DNA of 64,000 nt from Desulfobacula toluolica Tol2. GTDB taxonomy: Bacteria > Desulfobacterota > Desulfobacteria > Desulfobacterales > Desulfobacteraceae. Positions 15,719-25,230 of the stretch are shown piece by piece; the first letter of the stretch is position 1; every line of letters begins with the position of its first letter. Made by a program: the position numbers and the translations under genes. Under the pieces are notes generated by a model, which worked only from the letters and a program-made list of their open reading frames with translations, did no database searches and was not told the DNA's origin. The stretch is from assembly GCF_000307105.1 (NCBI RefSeq), contig NC_018645.1, forward strand, positions 779,001 through 843,000, written 5' to 3'.

Positions 15719-16597
15719 ATGAGCATTATACAGGGCCGGTCTTTATCGGCAGAACCATCACGTCGGCAAAATTCATTGTATGACCAGCAGTTTTCAACTT
15801 ATGCAAGAAAACAATCCTTTAGTGCCAGTGAAAGCCTTGATGCAGGGCTGACCATAAAAACCAGGGAAGGTGATCTTGTCACATTGACATCCAATAGCTA
15901 TTCCGGGCTTGATGCCTCCATGTATAACAGCAAAGGAGTTATGAAAACCGACTCAGGAACAGCTATGATCACTCAAAATCAAAGAGAAATTACGTTGACA
16001 TCAGGAGAGAGTTTCAGCTTTTTCGTGACCGGGGATTTGAGTGAGGAAGAACTTGAGGATATCAACACCATTGTAAAAGATATGGATGAAATAATTTCAA
16101 AAATGGCCCATGGGGATATGGATGATGCTGTTGCAAAAGCTGTTTCCATGGGAGATTATGATACGGTTTCCATGTATTCGGCAGATATTACCTATAAAAA
16201 ATCATATGAAATGAGATCCGAAACCCGGACAGAAACTGTAAATACCATTCCCGGTAACGGTAATTTTCAAAAAGAAGAGATGCCTGTACCTTCTTTAAAA
16301 GAATTTATGCCTGAAAATCAAGGGGCTGAAAACAGGGAAAATAATTTTTTCAAAAATATTGATAAGTTTGTTGAAAAAATGATGGATAAATTGGAAGCTC
16401 ATGAAAAAAAACAGGTGGTTAAAGCCCAAAAAGCTATTGATCAGCTTTTCAGGCATCATCTTAAAGATGTAAAGATCAATCACAGTGAAGATCCATCACG
16501 CTACACTGCCATTGAAACCGCAGGAAAACAGATAAATACAATGCTGGATCAAATGTCAGGAATCCTTTTTAAAGAACAGGTTTCAGCTCTTTTTTAA
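15719..16597 (+). CDS. Conserved-looking protein of unknown function, 292 residues
   Basis: Not recognised. It has no signal peptide or membrane helix. An N-terminal region rich in Ser, Gln and Arg (about 1-40) is followed by a compact part with LTIKTREGDLVTLTSNS and REITLTSGESFSFFVTGDL, which looks like beta strands, then an acidic helical stretch (LSEEELEDINTIVKDMDEII) and an Ala-Met helix AVSMGDYDTVSMYS; the C-terminal 100 residues are charged and helical (coiled-coil-like, EKKQVVKAQKAIDQLF). The pattern recalls uncharacterised flagellum-associated or cytoplasmic proteins of gamma- and deltaproteobacteria, without a firm match. AAGGAG at 15706-15711 supports the ATG. The 3' end overlaps the convergent methyltransferase gene by 15 bp. 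Confidence 0.7.
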   Translation: MSIIQGRSLSAEPSRRQNSLYDQQFSTYARKQSFSASESLDAGLTIKTREGDLVTLTSNSYSGLDASMYNSKGVMKTDSGTAMITQNQREITLTSGESFSFFVTGDLSEEELEDINTIVKDMDEIISKMAHGDMDDAVAKAVSMGDYDTVSMYSADITYKKSYEMRSETRTETVNTIPGNGNFQKEEMPVPSLKEFMPENQGAENRENNFFKNIDKFVEKMMDKLEAHEKKQVVKAQKAIDQLFRHHLKDVKINHSEDPSRYTAIETAGKQINTMLDQMSGILFKEQVSALF

Positions 16598-17410
16598 AAC
16601 AGCTTCAACAAGACAGATGGCATTGTTTTTAAAATTTGCAAGCATGTTTTTGCCGAATAATTTTGCATTATCACCAAAAATAATGCCGGGACTTAATGAT
16701 TCGGGTAAAGGCGTTTTTCGGGGAGATACAGCCTTGACTTTTTCCCACCATGACTCTGCAGCGAGGGTTTCATCCGAATATAACCGTGTTTTAAAGCCGT
16801 GTTTTTCAAGCATGGCAAAGATGATATCCCGGGACTCAAGAAATGATATGGAAGCTTTCCCGGCCCAGGGAACCGGATAAAGAAGCGTATCGTTTTCCCC
16901 CTTGGTAATTTCATGTAATATCAGCTTTCCATCCTGTTTTAAAACTCTGGAAAATTCTTTGATAACGGTAGATTTGTTTTCAATATTCATGAGCAGATGC
17001 TGACATAAAACAACATCAAATGTGCTGTCTTCAAAAGGCAGATCAAGAACAGAACCCTGCTGAAATGAAACTGAGTTTTCAAGTCCGGTAATCCGGGTTA
17101 AAAAGTTTGCAGCATTGATAAACTGGTCTGCCAGATCAACGCCGATAACCCGGCAATTAAACTGTTGGGCAAGAAGCCTGGAGGAACCGCCAATTCCGCA
17201 ACCGGCATCAAGCAACAAAGCATTGGAATTCAGGCTGGCCTTTTTGAACAAATCAATGGTGGCGCGGGCACCGCCGGTATGGAGCTGATCGATGGGGGAA
17301 AGCTCTTTTAATCCAATGGGTGAAAGTTCTTTTTTTGCTTTGATTAATGCGGTTTCTATTTTTTGAGTCAGATTGTCTGAATTATAGTGGTCTTTTATAT
17401 TTGATTCCAT
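16583..17410 (-). CDS. Class I SAM-dependent methyltransferase (UbiE/sterol type)
   Basis: A 275-residue methyltransferase with motif I LLLDAGCGIGGSSRLLAQ, acidic loop VIGVDLADQFI, motif II-like GSVLDLPFEDSTFDVVLCQHLLMN and post-motif LKQDGKLILHEI. The GGSSRL variant of motif I is seen in sarcosine/glycine and sterol-type methylases that act on small molecules, so a small-molecule acceptor is more likely than nucleic acid. The first 40 residues are Lys-rich and specific to this protein. It starts nine bases after the XRE-cupin gene and AAGGA precedes the ATG, so it is probably the last gene of the operon that begins with the acyl-CoA dehydrogenase at 21310. Confidence 0.82.
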   Translation of the reverse strand: MESNIKDHYNSDNLTQKIETALIKAKKELSPIGLKELSPIDQLHTGGARATIDLFKKASLNSNALLLDAGCGIGGSSRLLAQQFNCRVIGVDLADQFINAANFLTRITGLENSVSFQQGSVLDLPFEDSTFDVVLCQHLLMNIENKSTVIKEFSRVLKQDGKLILHEITKGENDTLLYPVPWAGKASISFLESRDIIFAMLEKHGFKTRLYSDETLAAESWWEKVKAVSPRKTPLPESLSPGIIFGDNAKLFGKNMLANFKNNAICLVEAVLKKS

Positions 17411-17419
17411 AATAATTCC

Positions 17420-18052
17420 TTATTCATACAACACGGCAAGTATGGTGGCTTTATCAGTTTTTGCAGTAAGAACATGGGATGTGGTGGACAGGTAGTAGGC
17501 ACTGTCGCCTGGTTCAAGATCATAGGTGTCTTTTCCAATAACCAGGTTGATAATCCCTTCAAGAACAAAAATAAATTCTTCCCCGTTATGGATTGAGCCT
17601 TCCTGATCCTGTTTTTTTTCCAATTGTACGATCAATGCTTCCATGTGACGGCCCTGGACTTCAGGGGCCAGGCTCATGTAAGAATAAACATTGCTTTTAC
17701 CGGTTTTTGAAGCGCAACGGGAAATCTCTTTTCTTTCATCTTTTCTTGTGATGGAATACAGTTTGTTCCCAATGTTTGATGCCAGCCTGCCCATTGCGGA
17801 ATCCAGAGCCTTTGACAATTTCATCACAGTTCCAAGCTGTGGTTTTTCCAGGCCGCTTTCAATGTTTTGAAGCTTGGAGACTTCAAATCCCGTAAGATGG
17901 GAAAGATCTTCAATGGAAATACCCCGCTCTTCCCTGAGTTCTTTGATGCGTTTTCCAACCTCTTCCACATCGCCTGTTTCTCCGTTTTTAATATTTCCGG
18001 TGAGATTTTCAAAATAGTCTACATTGATATGGGGGATATCCTTTTTTTCCAT
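17420..18052 (-). CDS. XRE-family regulator with cupin sensor domain
   Basis: A 210-residue repressor or activator: helix-turn-helix of the lambda-repressor type at about 30-85 (GKRIKELREERGISIEDLSHLTG, LQNIESGLEKPQLGTVMKLS) followed by a cupin-2 domain (EEFIFVLEGIINLVIGKDTYDLEPGDSAYY) that should bind a small effector. It follows the HMG-CoA-lyase-like gene by 17 bp with a strong AAGGAGG site and lies in a catabolic operon, which suggests that it senses a pathway acid or amino acid. A second protein with the same architecture is encoded at 53529. Its binding site is not identified. Confidence 0.88.
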   Translation of the reverse strand: MEKKDIPHINVDYFENLTGNIKNGETGDVEEVGKRIKELREERGISIEDLSHLTGFEVSKLQNIESGLEKPQLGTVMKLSKALDSAMGRLASNIGNKLYSITRKDERKEISRCASKTGKSNVYSYMSLAPEVQGRHMEALIVQLEKKQDQEGSIHNGEEFIFVLEGIINLVIGKDTYDLEPGDSAYYLSTTSHVLTAKTDKATILAVLYE

Positions 18053-18069
18053 AGCACCTCCTTGTCATC

Positions 18070-19194
18070 TTATCCGGGGAAATTCTGATTTGGTTTTTCC
18101 CCCAGTTTTTTCTTTAGTTTGTCAAGTCCGGGTCTGGCATATTGCATATGGCCCTGCTTCAGGGTTCTGCCGTTGATTACGGCCTCACTTCTCAACCTTG
18201 TGCCTACTGTCTTTTCCAACTGTTTTCCCAGCCACAGGATTCTGTCAATATCGTATCCATGTTCTATACCCATTTCATCAATTTGTACAAGGGTATCTTC
18301 AAGGCAAACCAGTCCCACATATCGTTCATCATCATAATAATAATCGCCCGTGCCCTTGATGGGCCTGTCATCCATGAAGTTGGCAGGTTGTCCGCCAAGA
18401 CCGCCAAGGGTGGCTTCAAAATGGCAGATGCCTGCTTGAAGCGCTGCAAGAACGGATGCTGCAGCCACTCTTTTTGTTTCATGAAAATGGGCAATGTGAA
18501 GGCTGGTATCCGGTATTTCATCAAGGATCATGGAAAAATATCGAAAAACTTCTGCAGCCGAGGCAGATCCGTCGTGATCGGCATGCTCAATGTCGGAGGC
18601 TCCGATTGACAGCCAGTGCTTGGTGAATGCCACGGCATCCTTTAAGTCGGTTGCCCCGCCAATGGGACTTCCCCAGATGGTGCTGACCGTACCGCACATC
18701 TTGATGCCTGCGTTTGTGCATTTTTTTATGCATCTTTCTGCTTCTTTCCAATAATCGGGCAGGGTGGTGCCTGAATTGGCAAAATGGTGCTGTTCTTCAG
18801 TTGAGACCATCATCAATACCCTGTCAGGACCGACACCTCTTTTTTTGAGTTCAATGGCCCTGTCAACAGAAGGTTCCCGGATGGTAATGGCCGTCAATAC
18901 AACATCATCCATATTAATGCCTTTTTTATTTGCCCGGCTGATAAAATGATCACTTCTCAGGTGAGCCAGAAGTTCTTCGGCATCACTGAACTGGGGCATG
19001 AGTCTGGGATTTCCCAGGTTGGTGACTTCAATGTTGCGGCATCCTGCAAAAATTAATTCTTCAAGATAGGTGATTTTGGCAGGCGTGGAAATAAATTTTT
19101 CAAGATGCTGAAATCCGTCTCTTACCGTAATATCACCGATGGTTACTTTTCTGGGCATTCTTGGAAATATTTTCCAGTAATCATATTCAGTCAT
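18070..19194 (-). CDS. HMG-CoA lyase-like (HMGL/DRE-TIM family) enzyme
   Basis: A 374-residue member of the DRE-TIM metallolyase group. The divalent-metal motif GDITVRDGFQ and later HIAHFHETK (metal-binding histidines) are present, as is GGLGGQPAN in the place of the HMG-CoA lyase signature GGLGGCP. The catalytic loop cysteine of true HMG-CoA lyases is therefore replaced by glutamine. The context, downstream of acyl-CoA dehydrogenase and a methylglutaconyl-CoA-hydratase-like gene, fits cleavage of a 3-hydroxyacyl-CoA from leucine-like substrates, but the residue change means another lyase or condensation reaction is possible. The start has AAGGAGG upstream. 153 bp separate it from the hydratase gene. 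Confidence 0.75.
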   Translation of the reverse strand: MTEYDYWKIFPRMPRKVTIGDITVRDGFQHLEKFISTPAKITYLEELIFAGCRNIEVTNLGNPRLMPQFSDAEELLAHLRSDHFISRANKKGINMDDVVLTAITIREPSVDRAIELKKRGVGPDRVLMMVSTEEQHHFANSGTTLPDYWKEAERCIKKCTNAGIKMCGTVSTIWGSPIGGATDLKDAVAFTKHWLSIGASDIEHADHDGSASAAEVFRYFSMILDEIPDTSLHIAHFHETKRVAAASVLAALQAGICHFEATLGGLGGQPANFMDDRPIKGTGDYYYDDERYVGLVCLEDTLVQIDEMGIEHGYDIDRILWLGKQLEKTVGTRLRSEAVINGRTLKQGHMQYARPGLDKLKKKLGEKPNQNFPG

Positions 19195-19243
19195 GGTGTT
19201 TTCCTCCTTATTGCTTTTAAACTGAAAGTTTTATTTTTTTCAC

Positions 19244-19290
19244 TCCATTTTCACTCCAGTCCTATCCATTTTCATTCCATTTTTACTTCA
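19244..19290 (+). repeat. TCCATTTTCAYTCCA repeats
   Basis: Two close copies (19244-19258, 19265-19279) and a weaker third (19276-19290) in the spacer between the hydratase and HMG-CoA-lyase-like genes. On the minus strand they lie in the 5' leader of the latter. Confidence 0.5.
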
Positions 19291-19347
19291 ATTCAGCTTC
19301 CCGTTATTCAGCTTGCAGAAATTTTTTATTTGTATTTGCAGTTTTTT

Positions 19348-20133
19348 TTATCTGCCTTTGTAACGGGGCTTTCTTTTTTCATTAAATGCTGTAAAACCTT
19401 CGGTTCTGTCCTCAGTTGGGATGGTAACCCTGTAGGCATTGGATTCTATGGCAAGTCCTGTTGCAAGGTCGGTTTCAATGCCTTTGTCAATAGCATATTT
19501 GGCCATTTCAACTGCAATGGGACCGGTTTCACAAATCATGGCCAAAAGCTTCATGCATTCGTCCATGAGGCTTTCAGGGGGGGTGACCTTGTTGACCAGG
19601 CCGATTTCAAGTGCTTCTTTGGCATCCACCTTTCTGCCGGTAAAGATCATCTCCTTGGCCTTTGCCACTCCAATGAGCCTTGGCAGACGCTGGGTGCCGC
19701 CGGCTCCCGGGATGATGGCAAGTCTTGTCTCTGTCAATCCCATGACTGCGTTTTTGGATGCAATGCGCATGTCGGATGCCAGCATGAATTCCGTGCCTCC
19801 GCCAAGGGCAAGCCCGTTAACGGCACAGATCACCGGCATGGGCAAATGTTGGATTGTGGTCAAAAGGTTTCTGATGGTGAGAACAAATTTTTTTACTCCG
19901 TCAGGTGACAGGGTTGCTCTTTCTTTTAAGTCAGCACCTGTACAAAAGGCTTTTTTGCCCGCACCTGTAATAATTACGGCCCTGACATCATTTCGATAGT
20001 GCAGCGCGTCAACCTGTTCCCTGATCAGGTGCAACAGATTGAAATTAAAACAATTCATCACTTCAGGTCTATTCATGGTCAGGATAACCGCCTGGTTTTT
20101 TTCTTCCACCAGAAGATGGTCTTTTGTACTCAT
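19348..20133 (-). CDS. Enoyl-CoA hydratase, methylglutaconyl-CoA-hydratase-like
   Basis: Crotonase-fold hydratase of 261 residues. The oxyanion-hole segments are present (TGAGKKAFCTGADLKE and CAVNGLALGGGTEFMLASDMR) together with LTETRLAIIPGAGGTQRLPRLIG, which carries the catalytic glutamates and is especially similar to AUH/LiuC-type methylglutaconyl-CoA hydratases. An upstream in-frame ATG at 20172 lies inside the preceding gene; AGGAGA just before ATG 20133 fixes the start. It follows the acyl-CoA dehydrogenase by 28 bp and precedes the HMG-CoA-lyase-like gene. It could hydrate crotonyl-CoA in butyrate oxidation, methylglutaconyl-CoA in leucine breakdown, or both. Confidence 0.9.
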   Translation of the reverse strand: MSTKDHLLVEEKNQAVILTMNRPEVMNCFNFNLLHLIREQVDALHYRNDVRAVIITGAGKKAFCTGADLKERATLSPDGVKKFVLTIRNLLTTIQHLPMPVICAVNGLALGGGTEFMLASDMRIASKNAVMGLTETRLAIIPGAGGTQRLPRLIGVAKAKEMIFTGRKVDAKEALEIGLVNKVTPPESLMDECMKLLAMICETGPIAVEMAKYAIDKGIETDLATGLAIESNAYRVTIPTEDRTEGFTAFNEKRKPRYKGR

Positions 20134-20161
20134 GATTTTTTCTCCTAGATTAAAGCGGTTT

Positions 20162-21310
20162 TTAACAGCCAATATATCGTGAAATTACAATTCGCTGGAC
20201 TTCGGAAGTCCCTTCACCGATTTCCAGGAGCTTCTGATCTCTGTAAAACCTTTCCACATCATATTCTTTCATGAGACCATATCCCCCGTGGATCTGGACG
20301 GCATGATCGACTACTCTTGACATCACTTCGGAACAATAAAGCTTGCCCATGGCAGCCTCTTTTTCAAAGGGCCGGTTATTGCTTTTCAGCCAGCAGGCTT
20401 TGTATAAAAGGTTTCTGGCGCACTCGATTTCCATGGCACAGTCTGCCAGCTTGAAGGCAATGGCCTGGAATTTGGAAATGGGCTGTCCGAACTGCTCTCT
20501 TGTCCGGGCATATTTCAATCCAAGTTCATAGGCTCCCTGTGCGCCGCCAAGGCCCATAGCCCCTATGGAGAGCCTTCCTCCGTCAAGGGTTGCCAGCATC
20601 TGGTGAAATCCGTCGCCTTTTTTACCCAGAATGTTCTCTTTGGGAACCCTGACATCATCAAAATAGAGTTCAGCCGTGTTGGAAGCACGCCACATGAATT
20701 TTTTTTTCATGGTTACGGCTTTAAACCCGGGTGTTCCTGTCTCAACAAGAATACAGGAATACTCGGGTTTGCCATTGCCCCTTGTGCCTGTGATGGCCTG
20801 GACAGTGACCCCCATGGTCATATCGCAGGCAGCATTGGTGATGAATATTTTAGACCCGTTAATGACCCATTCATTGCCGTCAAGAACAGCTGTTGTTTTG
20901 CTGCCGCCAGCATCTGATCCGGCTGTTGGTTCGGTAAGGCCGAATCCCCATAAGCCTTTCCCTGCACAAAGCTTGGGCAGATATTTTTGTTTTTGCTCTT
21001 TGGTCCCGAAATAGTAGATCGGGCCTATGCCCAGTGAATTGCCTGCTGCAATTGTGGCAGCCTGAGAACCGTCAATTCTTGCGATTTCTTCAACGCCGAT
21101 AATGTATGAAATATAGTCCATTGCCTGGCCGTTATATTCTTCTGAAACAAACATGCCGAAAAGACCGATTTCGCCCATTTTTCGAGTGAGGGCTTCGGAA
21201 AATTCTTCTTTTTCGTCAAGCTCTCCTGCAATGGGCGCAATCTCTTTTTGGGCAAACTTTCTAACTTCCTTACGGATCATTTTTTGCTCGTTGGTAAGGT
21301 CAAAATCCAC
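20162..21310 (-). CDS. Acyl-CoA dehydrogenase (short/branched-chain type)
   Basis: FAD-dependent dehydrogenase making the 2,3-enoyl-CoA and passing electrons to electron-transferring flavoprotein. The 382 residues show the complete family: GFGLTEPTAGSDAGG, FITNAACDMTM, the flavin-binding RTREQFGQPISKFQA, IHGGYGLMKEYDVERFYRD and the catalytic glutamate E366 in GEGTSEVQR. The C-terminal position of the base is that of short-chain and butyryl-CoA type enzymes. The start is GTG with GGAGG six bases upstream. First gene of the leftward operon (dehydrogenase, hydratase, HMGL, XRE, methyltransferase), with a near-consensus promoter and a GAGCGCTC operator in front. The chain specificity is not proven. 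Confidence 0.93.
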   Translation of the reverse strand: MDFDLTNEQKMIRKEVRKFAQKEIAPIAGELDEKEEFSEALTRKMGEIGLFGMFVSEEYNGQAMDYISYIIGVEEIARIDGSQAATIAAGNSLGIGPIYYFGTKEQKQKYLPKLCAGKGLWGFGLTEPTAGSDAGGSKTTAVLDGNEWVINGSKIFITNAACDMTMGVTVQAITGTRGNGKPEYSCILVETGTPGFKAVTMKKKFMWRASNTAELYFDDVRVPKENILGKKGDGFHQMLATLDGGRLSIGAMGLGGAQGAYELGLKYARTREQFGQPISKFQAIAFKLADCAMEIECARNLLYKACWLKSNNRPFEKEAAMGKLYCSEVMSRVVDHAVQIHGGYGLMKEYDVERFYRDQKLLEIGEGTSEVQRIVISRYIGC

Positions 21311-21393
21311 CCTGGGCCTCCTTTGGATTATGAGTTTTTTCTTTTGTGATGATGATTTGTCAGCAATAAAATTGCTCTATAATACAGAAAACT

Positions 21394-21409
21394 GATCGAG
21401 CGCTCGGTC
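21394..21409. promoter_or_regulatory. GAGCGCTC palindromic operator, copy 1
   Basis: GATCGAGCGCTCGGTC, palindromic except for one pair. It lies just downstream of the -10 of the leftward dehydrogenase promoter, so a bound repressor would cover the transcription start. Near-identical sites occur at 24496, 44259 and 53472. Confidence 0.75.
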
Positions 21410-21419
21410 TATATTTAAA

Positions 21420-21449
21420 ATACTATATTTAAAGCAATTATTTTGTCAA
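21420..21449 (-). promoter_or_regulatory. Promoter of the acyl-CoA dehydrogenase operon
   Basis: On the minus strand, TTGACA (complement of 21444-21449) and TAGTAT (complement of 21420-21425) with an 18-bp spacer. The GAGCGCTC operator follows within about 10 bp. Confidence 0.65.
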
Positions 21450-21649
21450 ATGTTTTTTTGAATACTTTTTTAGGCAGGGAAAAAAATTGAAATTAAAAGC
21501 ATCATCTTGACTTTTCTTAAGGGCCATTGGATGGATAGTGTTCACAAGGAGATTGTCAATCATACCTGGTGGAGATCAAGTTTTTAAATCATGCGAAATT
21601 GAAATTTTGTTTGAGGAGATAAATCTGCGATGCGATTTTTCTGAATTAC

Positions 21650-21682
21650 CCCTTTGGATTCGATAACCACTCATCCAAAGGG
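21650..21682. terminator. Hairpin downstream of aacS
   Basis: Perfect 10-bp stem CCCTTTGGAT/ATCCAAAGGG with a 13-nt loop, 17 bp beyond the aacS stop. The T tract lies on the plus-strand side, so for the leftward aacS transcript it lacks the usual U run; it may protect the 3' end rather than terminate. Confidence 0.45.
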
Positions 21683-21698
21683 ATAACTTTTTAAGAAA

Positions 21699-23648
<1,950 letters not shown>

Positions 23649-24058
23649 GAATTATCTCCTTATTTGTAAAGATTATCAAGTGTGGTAGCGGTGTAGGTTT
23701 GTGCCCCATTGTTGTGGTAATAGTGGTAATGGGAATCTGGAATTTTCCATCGGCTGCAACCAGCCAGGCAAAATTATTTTGCCCAGAAACTTTTTTTATC
23801 TCATTATAAATCAGAACGAGGTGTTTAAGCCGAAGGTATCATTCATCCGGTCATGGGTCTGACACAAACTGGAGATGAACGGGGTGACGGTGTCAGGTTT
23901 TCTTCAAAAAGCCATTTAACACAAAAGGTATACCCAGGTTCATGGATTTTAAACTCAGGTTTTGTATCGAGTTCAAGAAAAGTTTTTCCATAGGTGATAT
24001 CATTACTAACGGTCGGTCTGAAGGGGGCATTCCCATACAATATAAAATAGTCATTTTT

Positions 24059-24118
24059 TCGTTTAATTTATAGCCTTTTTTCGTTTGATTTATGATCTTT
24101 CTATCGTTTAATTTATAG
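24059..24118. repeat. Three iteron-like direct repeats
   Basis: TCGTTTAATTTATAG (24059-24073), TCGTTTGATTTATGA (24081-24095) and TCGTTTAATTTATAG (24104-24118). Start-to-start steps of 22 and 23 bp are close to two helical turns, so all copies face the same side of the DNA, as for a cooperative regulator or an IHF-type array. Confidence 0.7.
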
Positions 24119-24390
24119 TCTAACGGGGCCCCCGTGTCAATATCGTTTTCACCTCGTTTTTAAATTCATACAACATGGTATCTTGATTCAGGCATGTCAT
24201 ATTGTGAGTCATTTCTTAGTTGCAAAATTCAAGGCAGGCTTTTAATAATTTGATTGTCCTGAAGATGGATGGATAGTGTCCATTGTTTTGTAAGGCGTCA
24301 TTATTCATAGCGGGTAAATATTAATGCCAGTCTTTAAGGATCGGTTGACCCATTTTACCAACTCCTGCAGTTGAGACACCATAACACAAA

Positions 24391-24414
24391 CCTTACCCTT
24401 ACCCTTACCCTTAC
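24391..24414 (+). repeat. CCTTAC hexamer microsatellite upstream of tetR
   Basis: Four perfect tandem CCTTAC units followed by a partial fifth (CCCTGAT). It lies some 20 bp upstream of TATAAT-like boxes and about 80 bp before the operator, where a change in copy number could alter promoter spacing. Confidence 0.85.
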
Positions 24415-24495
24415 CCTGATGTATGCCCCTTATATATAATGAACCAGATGTATAATTCCTTGACAAGGATGGGAATAAATGTAAAAAAAATCTAT

Positions 24496-24511
24496 GACTG
24501 AGCGCTCGTTC
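24496..24511. promoter_or_regulatory. GAGCGCTC palindromic operator, copy 2 (tetR-icmF operon)
   Basis: GACTGAGCGCTCGTTC, the reverse complement of GAACGAGCGCTCAGTC. It lies 44 bp before the tetR start and about 40 bp downstream of TATAAT at 24451-24456, so it fits autoregulation by the TetR protein. Confidence 0.75.
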
Positions 24512-24554
24512 GAGTATTGTCATTGATGTTTTTTAAAGGAAAAGGACTGATTGT

Positions 24555-25205
24555 TTGGGAAGATTTAAAAAATCCAAGACGCCTTTATCCGGCGGCGACG
24601 TTCCGACACAAATAAAGAATCCTGAACTGGTGAGTAAGCGACGGCGTCAGATTATTGATTCTACGGTTAAATTGTTTATTGAACACGGATATCATAAGAC
24701 TACAACCAGGATGATTGCAAAAGCTGCTAATTTTTCCATTGGTTCTTTATACGAATACGTCAGTTCCAAAGAAGATCTTTTGTATCTGGTATGTAATGCC
24801 ATTCACGAAGAAGTCCGGGATGCGGTTGAAAAAGCCCTGTCAAATAAGGATAAGGGAAAAGAAAGGCTTGCCGAGGCCATTCGTCAATATTTTTATGTCT
24901 GCGATAAGATGGGAGACCATATTCTTCTCATGTATCAGGTTACCCAGTTTCTGCCGGAAAAATGGAAAAAAAGGGTTCTTGTCAACGAGTTGGATATTAC
25001 GGATGTTTTTATCAATGCGCTTTCTTCGCTTTCCGGAAAAGATATCTTTCCAACGCTTGATGCTAAAATATTGAATCTTGTGGGTCACAATATATCGGTT
25101 CTGGGTCAGATGTGGGCGTTTAGGCGATGGCATATGCAACGCAATTTTACTATTGAAGAATATATTGATATTCAGACCGATTTCATCTTTGGCTTGATAT
25201 TTTAA
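24555..25205 (+). CDS. TetR-family transcriptional regulator of acyl-CoA metabolism
   Basis: A 216-residue TetR repressor: N-terminal helix-turn-helix at about 30-80 (RRQIIDSTVKLFIEHGYHKTTTRMIAKAANFSIGSLYEYVSSKEDLL), then an all-helical effector domain (IRQYFYVCDKMGDHILLMYQ and following). Such regulators in acyl-CoA catabolic operons typically bind an acyl-CoA. The start codon is an unusual TTG at 24555 with AAGGA about nine bases upstream; no in-frame ATG exists before the DNA-binding domain. It is the first gene of tetR-icmF-thiolase-hbd (25 bp to icmF). Its most likely DNA target is the GAGCGCTC palindrome, which stands in front of its own gene and of three other catabolic transcripts in this window. 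Effector and binding are inferred. Confidence 0.88.
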   Translation: MGRFKKSKTPLSGGDVPTQIKNPELVSKRRRQIIDSTVKLFIEHGYHKTTTRMIAKAANFSIGSLYEYVSSKEDLLYLVCNAIHEEVRDAVEKALSNKDKGKERLAEAIRQYFYVCDKMGDHILLMYQVTQFLPEKWKKRVLVNELDITDVFINALSSLSGKDIFPTLDAKILNLVGHNISVLGQMWAFRRWHMQRNFTIEEYIDIQTDFIFGLIF

Positions 25206-25230
25206 AAAAAATGTCTGAAAAGGAGACAGT

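Larger units (their letters stand above)
21311..21698. other. Promoter spacer between acyl-CoA dehydrogenase and aacS
   Basis: No gene. It carries the promoter and palindromic operator of the dehydrogenase operon (21394-21449), a copy of GGATGGATAGTGT at 21529-21541 that recurs at 24267-24279, and a hairpin after aacS at 21650-21682. Confidence 0.6.
23649..24554. other. 906-bp intergenic region between aacS and tetR
   Basis: No gene is supported; a 65-codon minus-strand frame at 23843-24040 matches nothing I know. The region is rich in short repeats: three TCGTTTRATTTAT copies at 22-23-bp steps (24059-24118), a copy of GGATGGATAGTGT (24267-24279), four CCTTAC hexamers (24391-24414), TATAAT-like boxes at 24435 and 24451 and the operator at 24496-24511. 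A small palindrome ACGGGG/CCCCGT lies at 24122-24134. Confidence 0.55.

Noticed and set aside
21650-21682. Classical Rho-independent terminator for aacS
   Set aside because: The stem is good, but the T tract lies on the plus-strand side, wrong for the leftward aacS transcript; kept only as a hairpin.
23843-24040. 65-codon minus-strand frame in the aacS-tetR spacer
   Set aside because: No ribosome binding site, no family resemblance and short; treated as chance, though a decayed gene cannot be excluded.
24059-24118. Triple repeat as a CRISPR array
   Set aside because: The units are 15 bp with 7-8-bp gaps, far too short for CRISPR repeats and spacers, and no cas genes are near.
24391-24414. 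TTACCC-like repeats as a telomere-type sequence
   Set aside because: Only four units inside a bacterial chromosome segment with genes on both sides; a simple microsatellite is the plain explanation.
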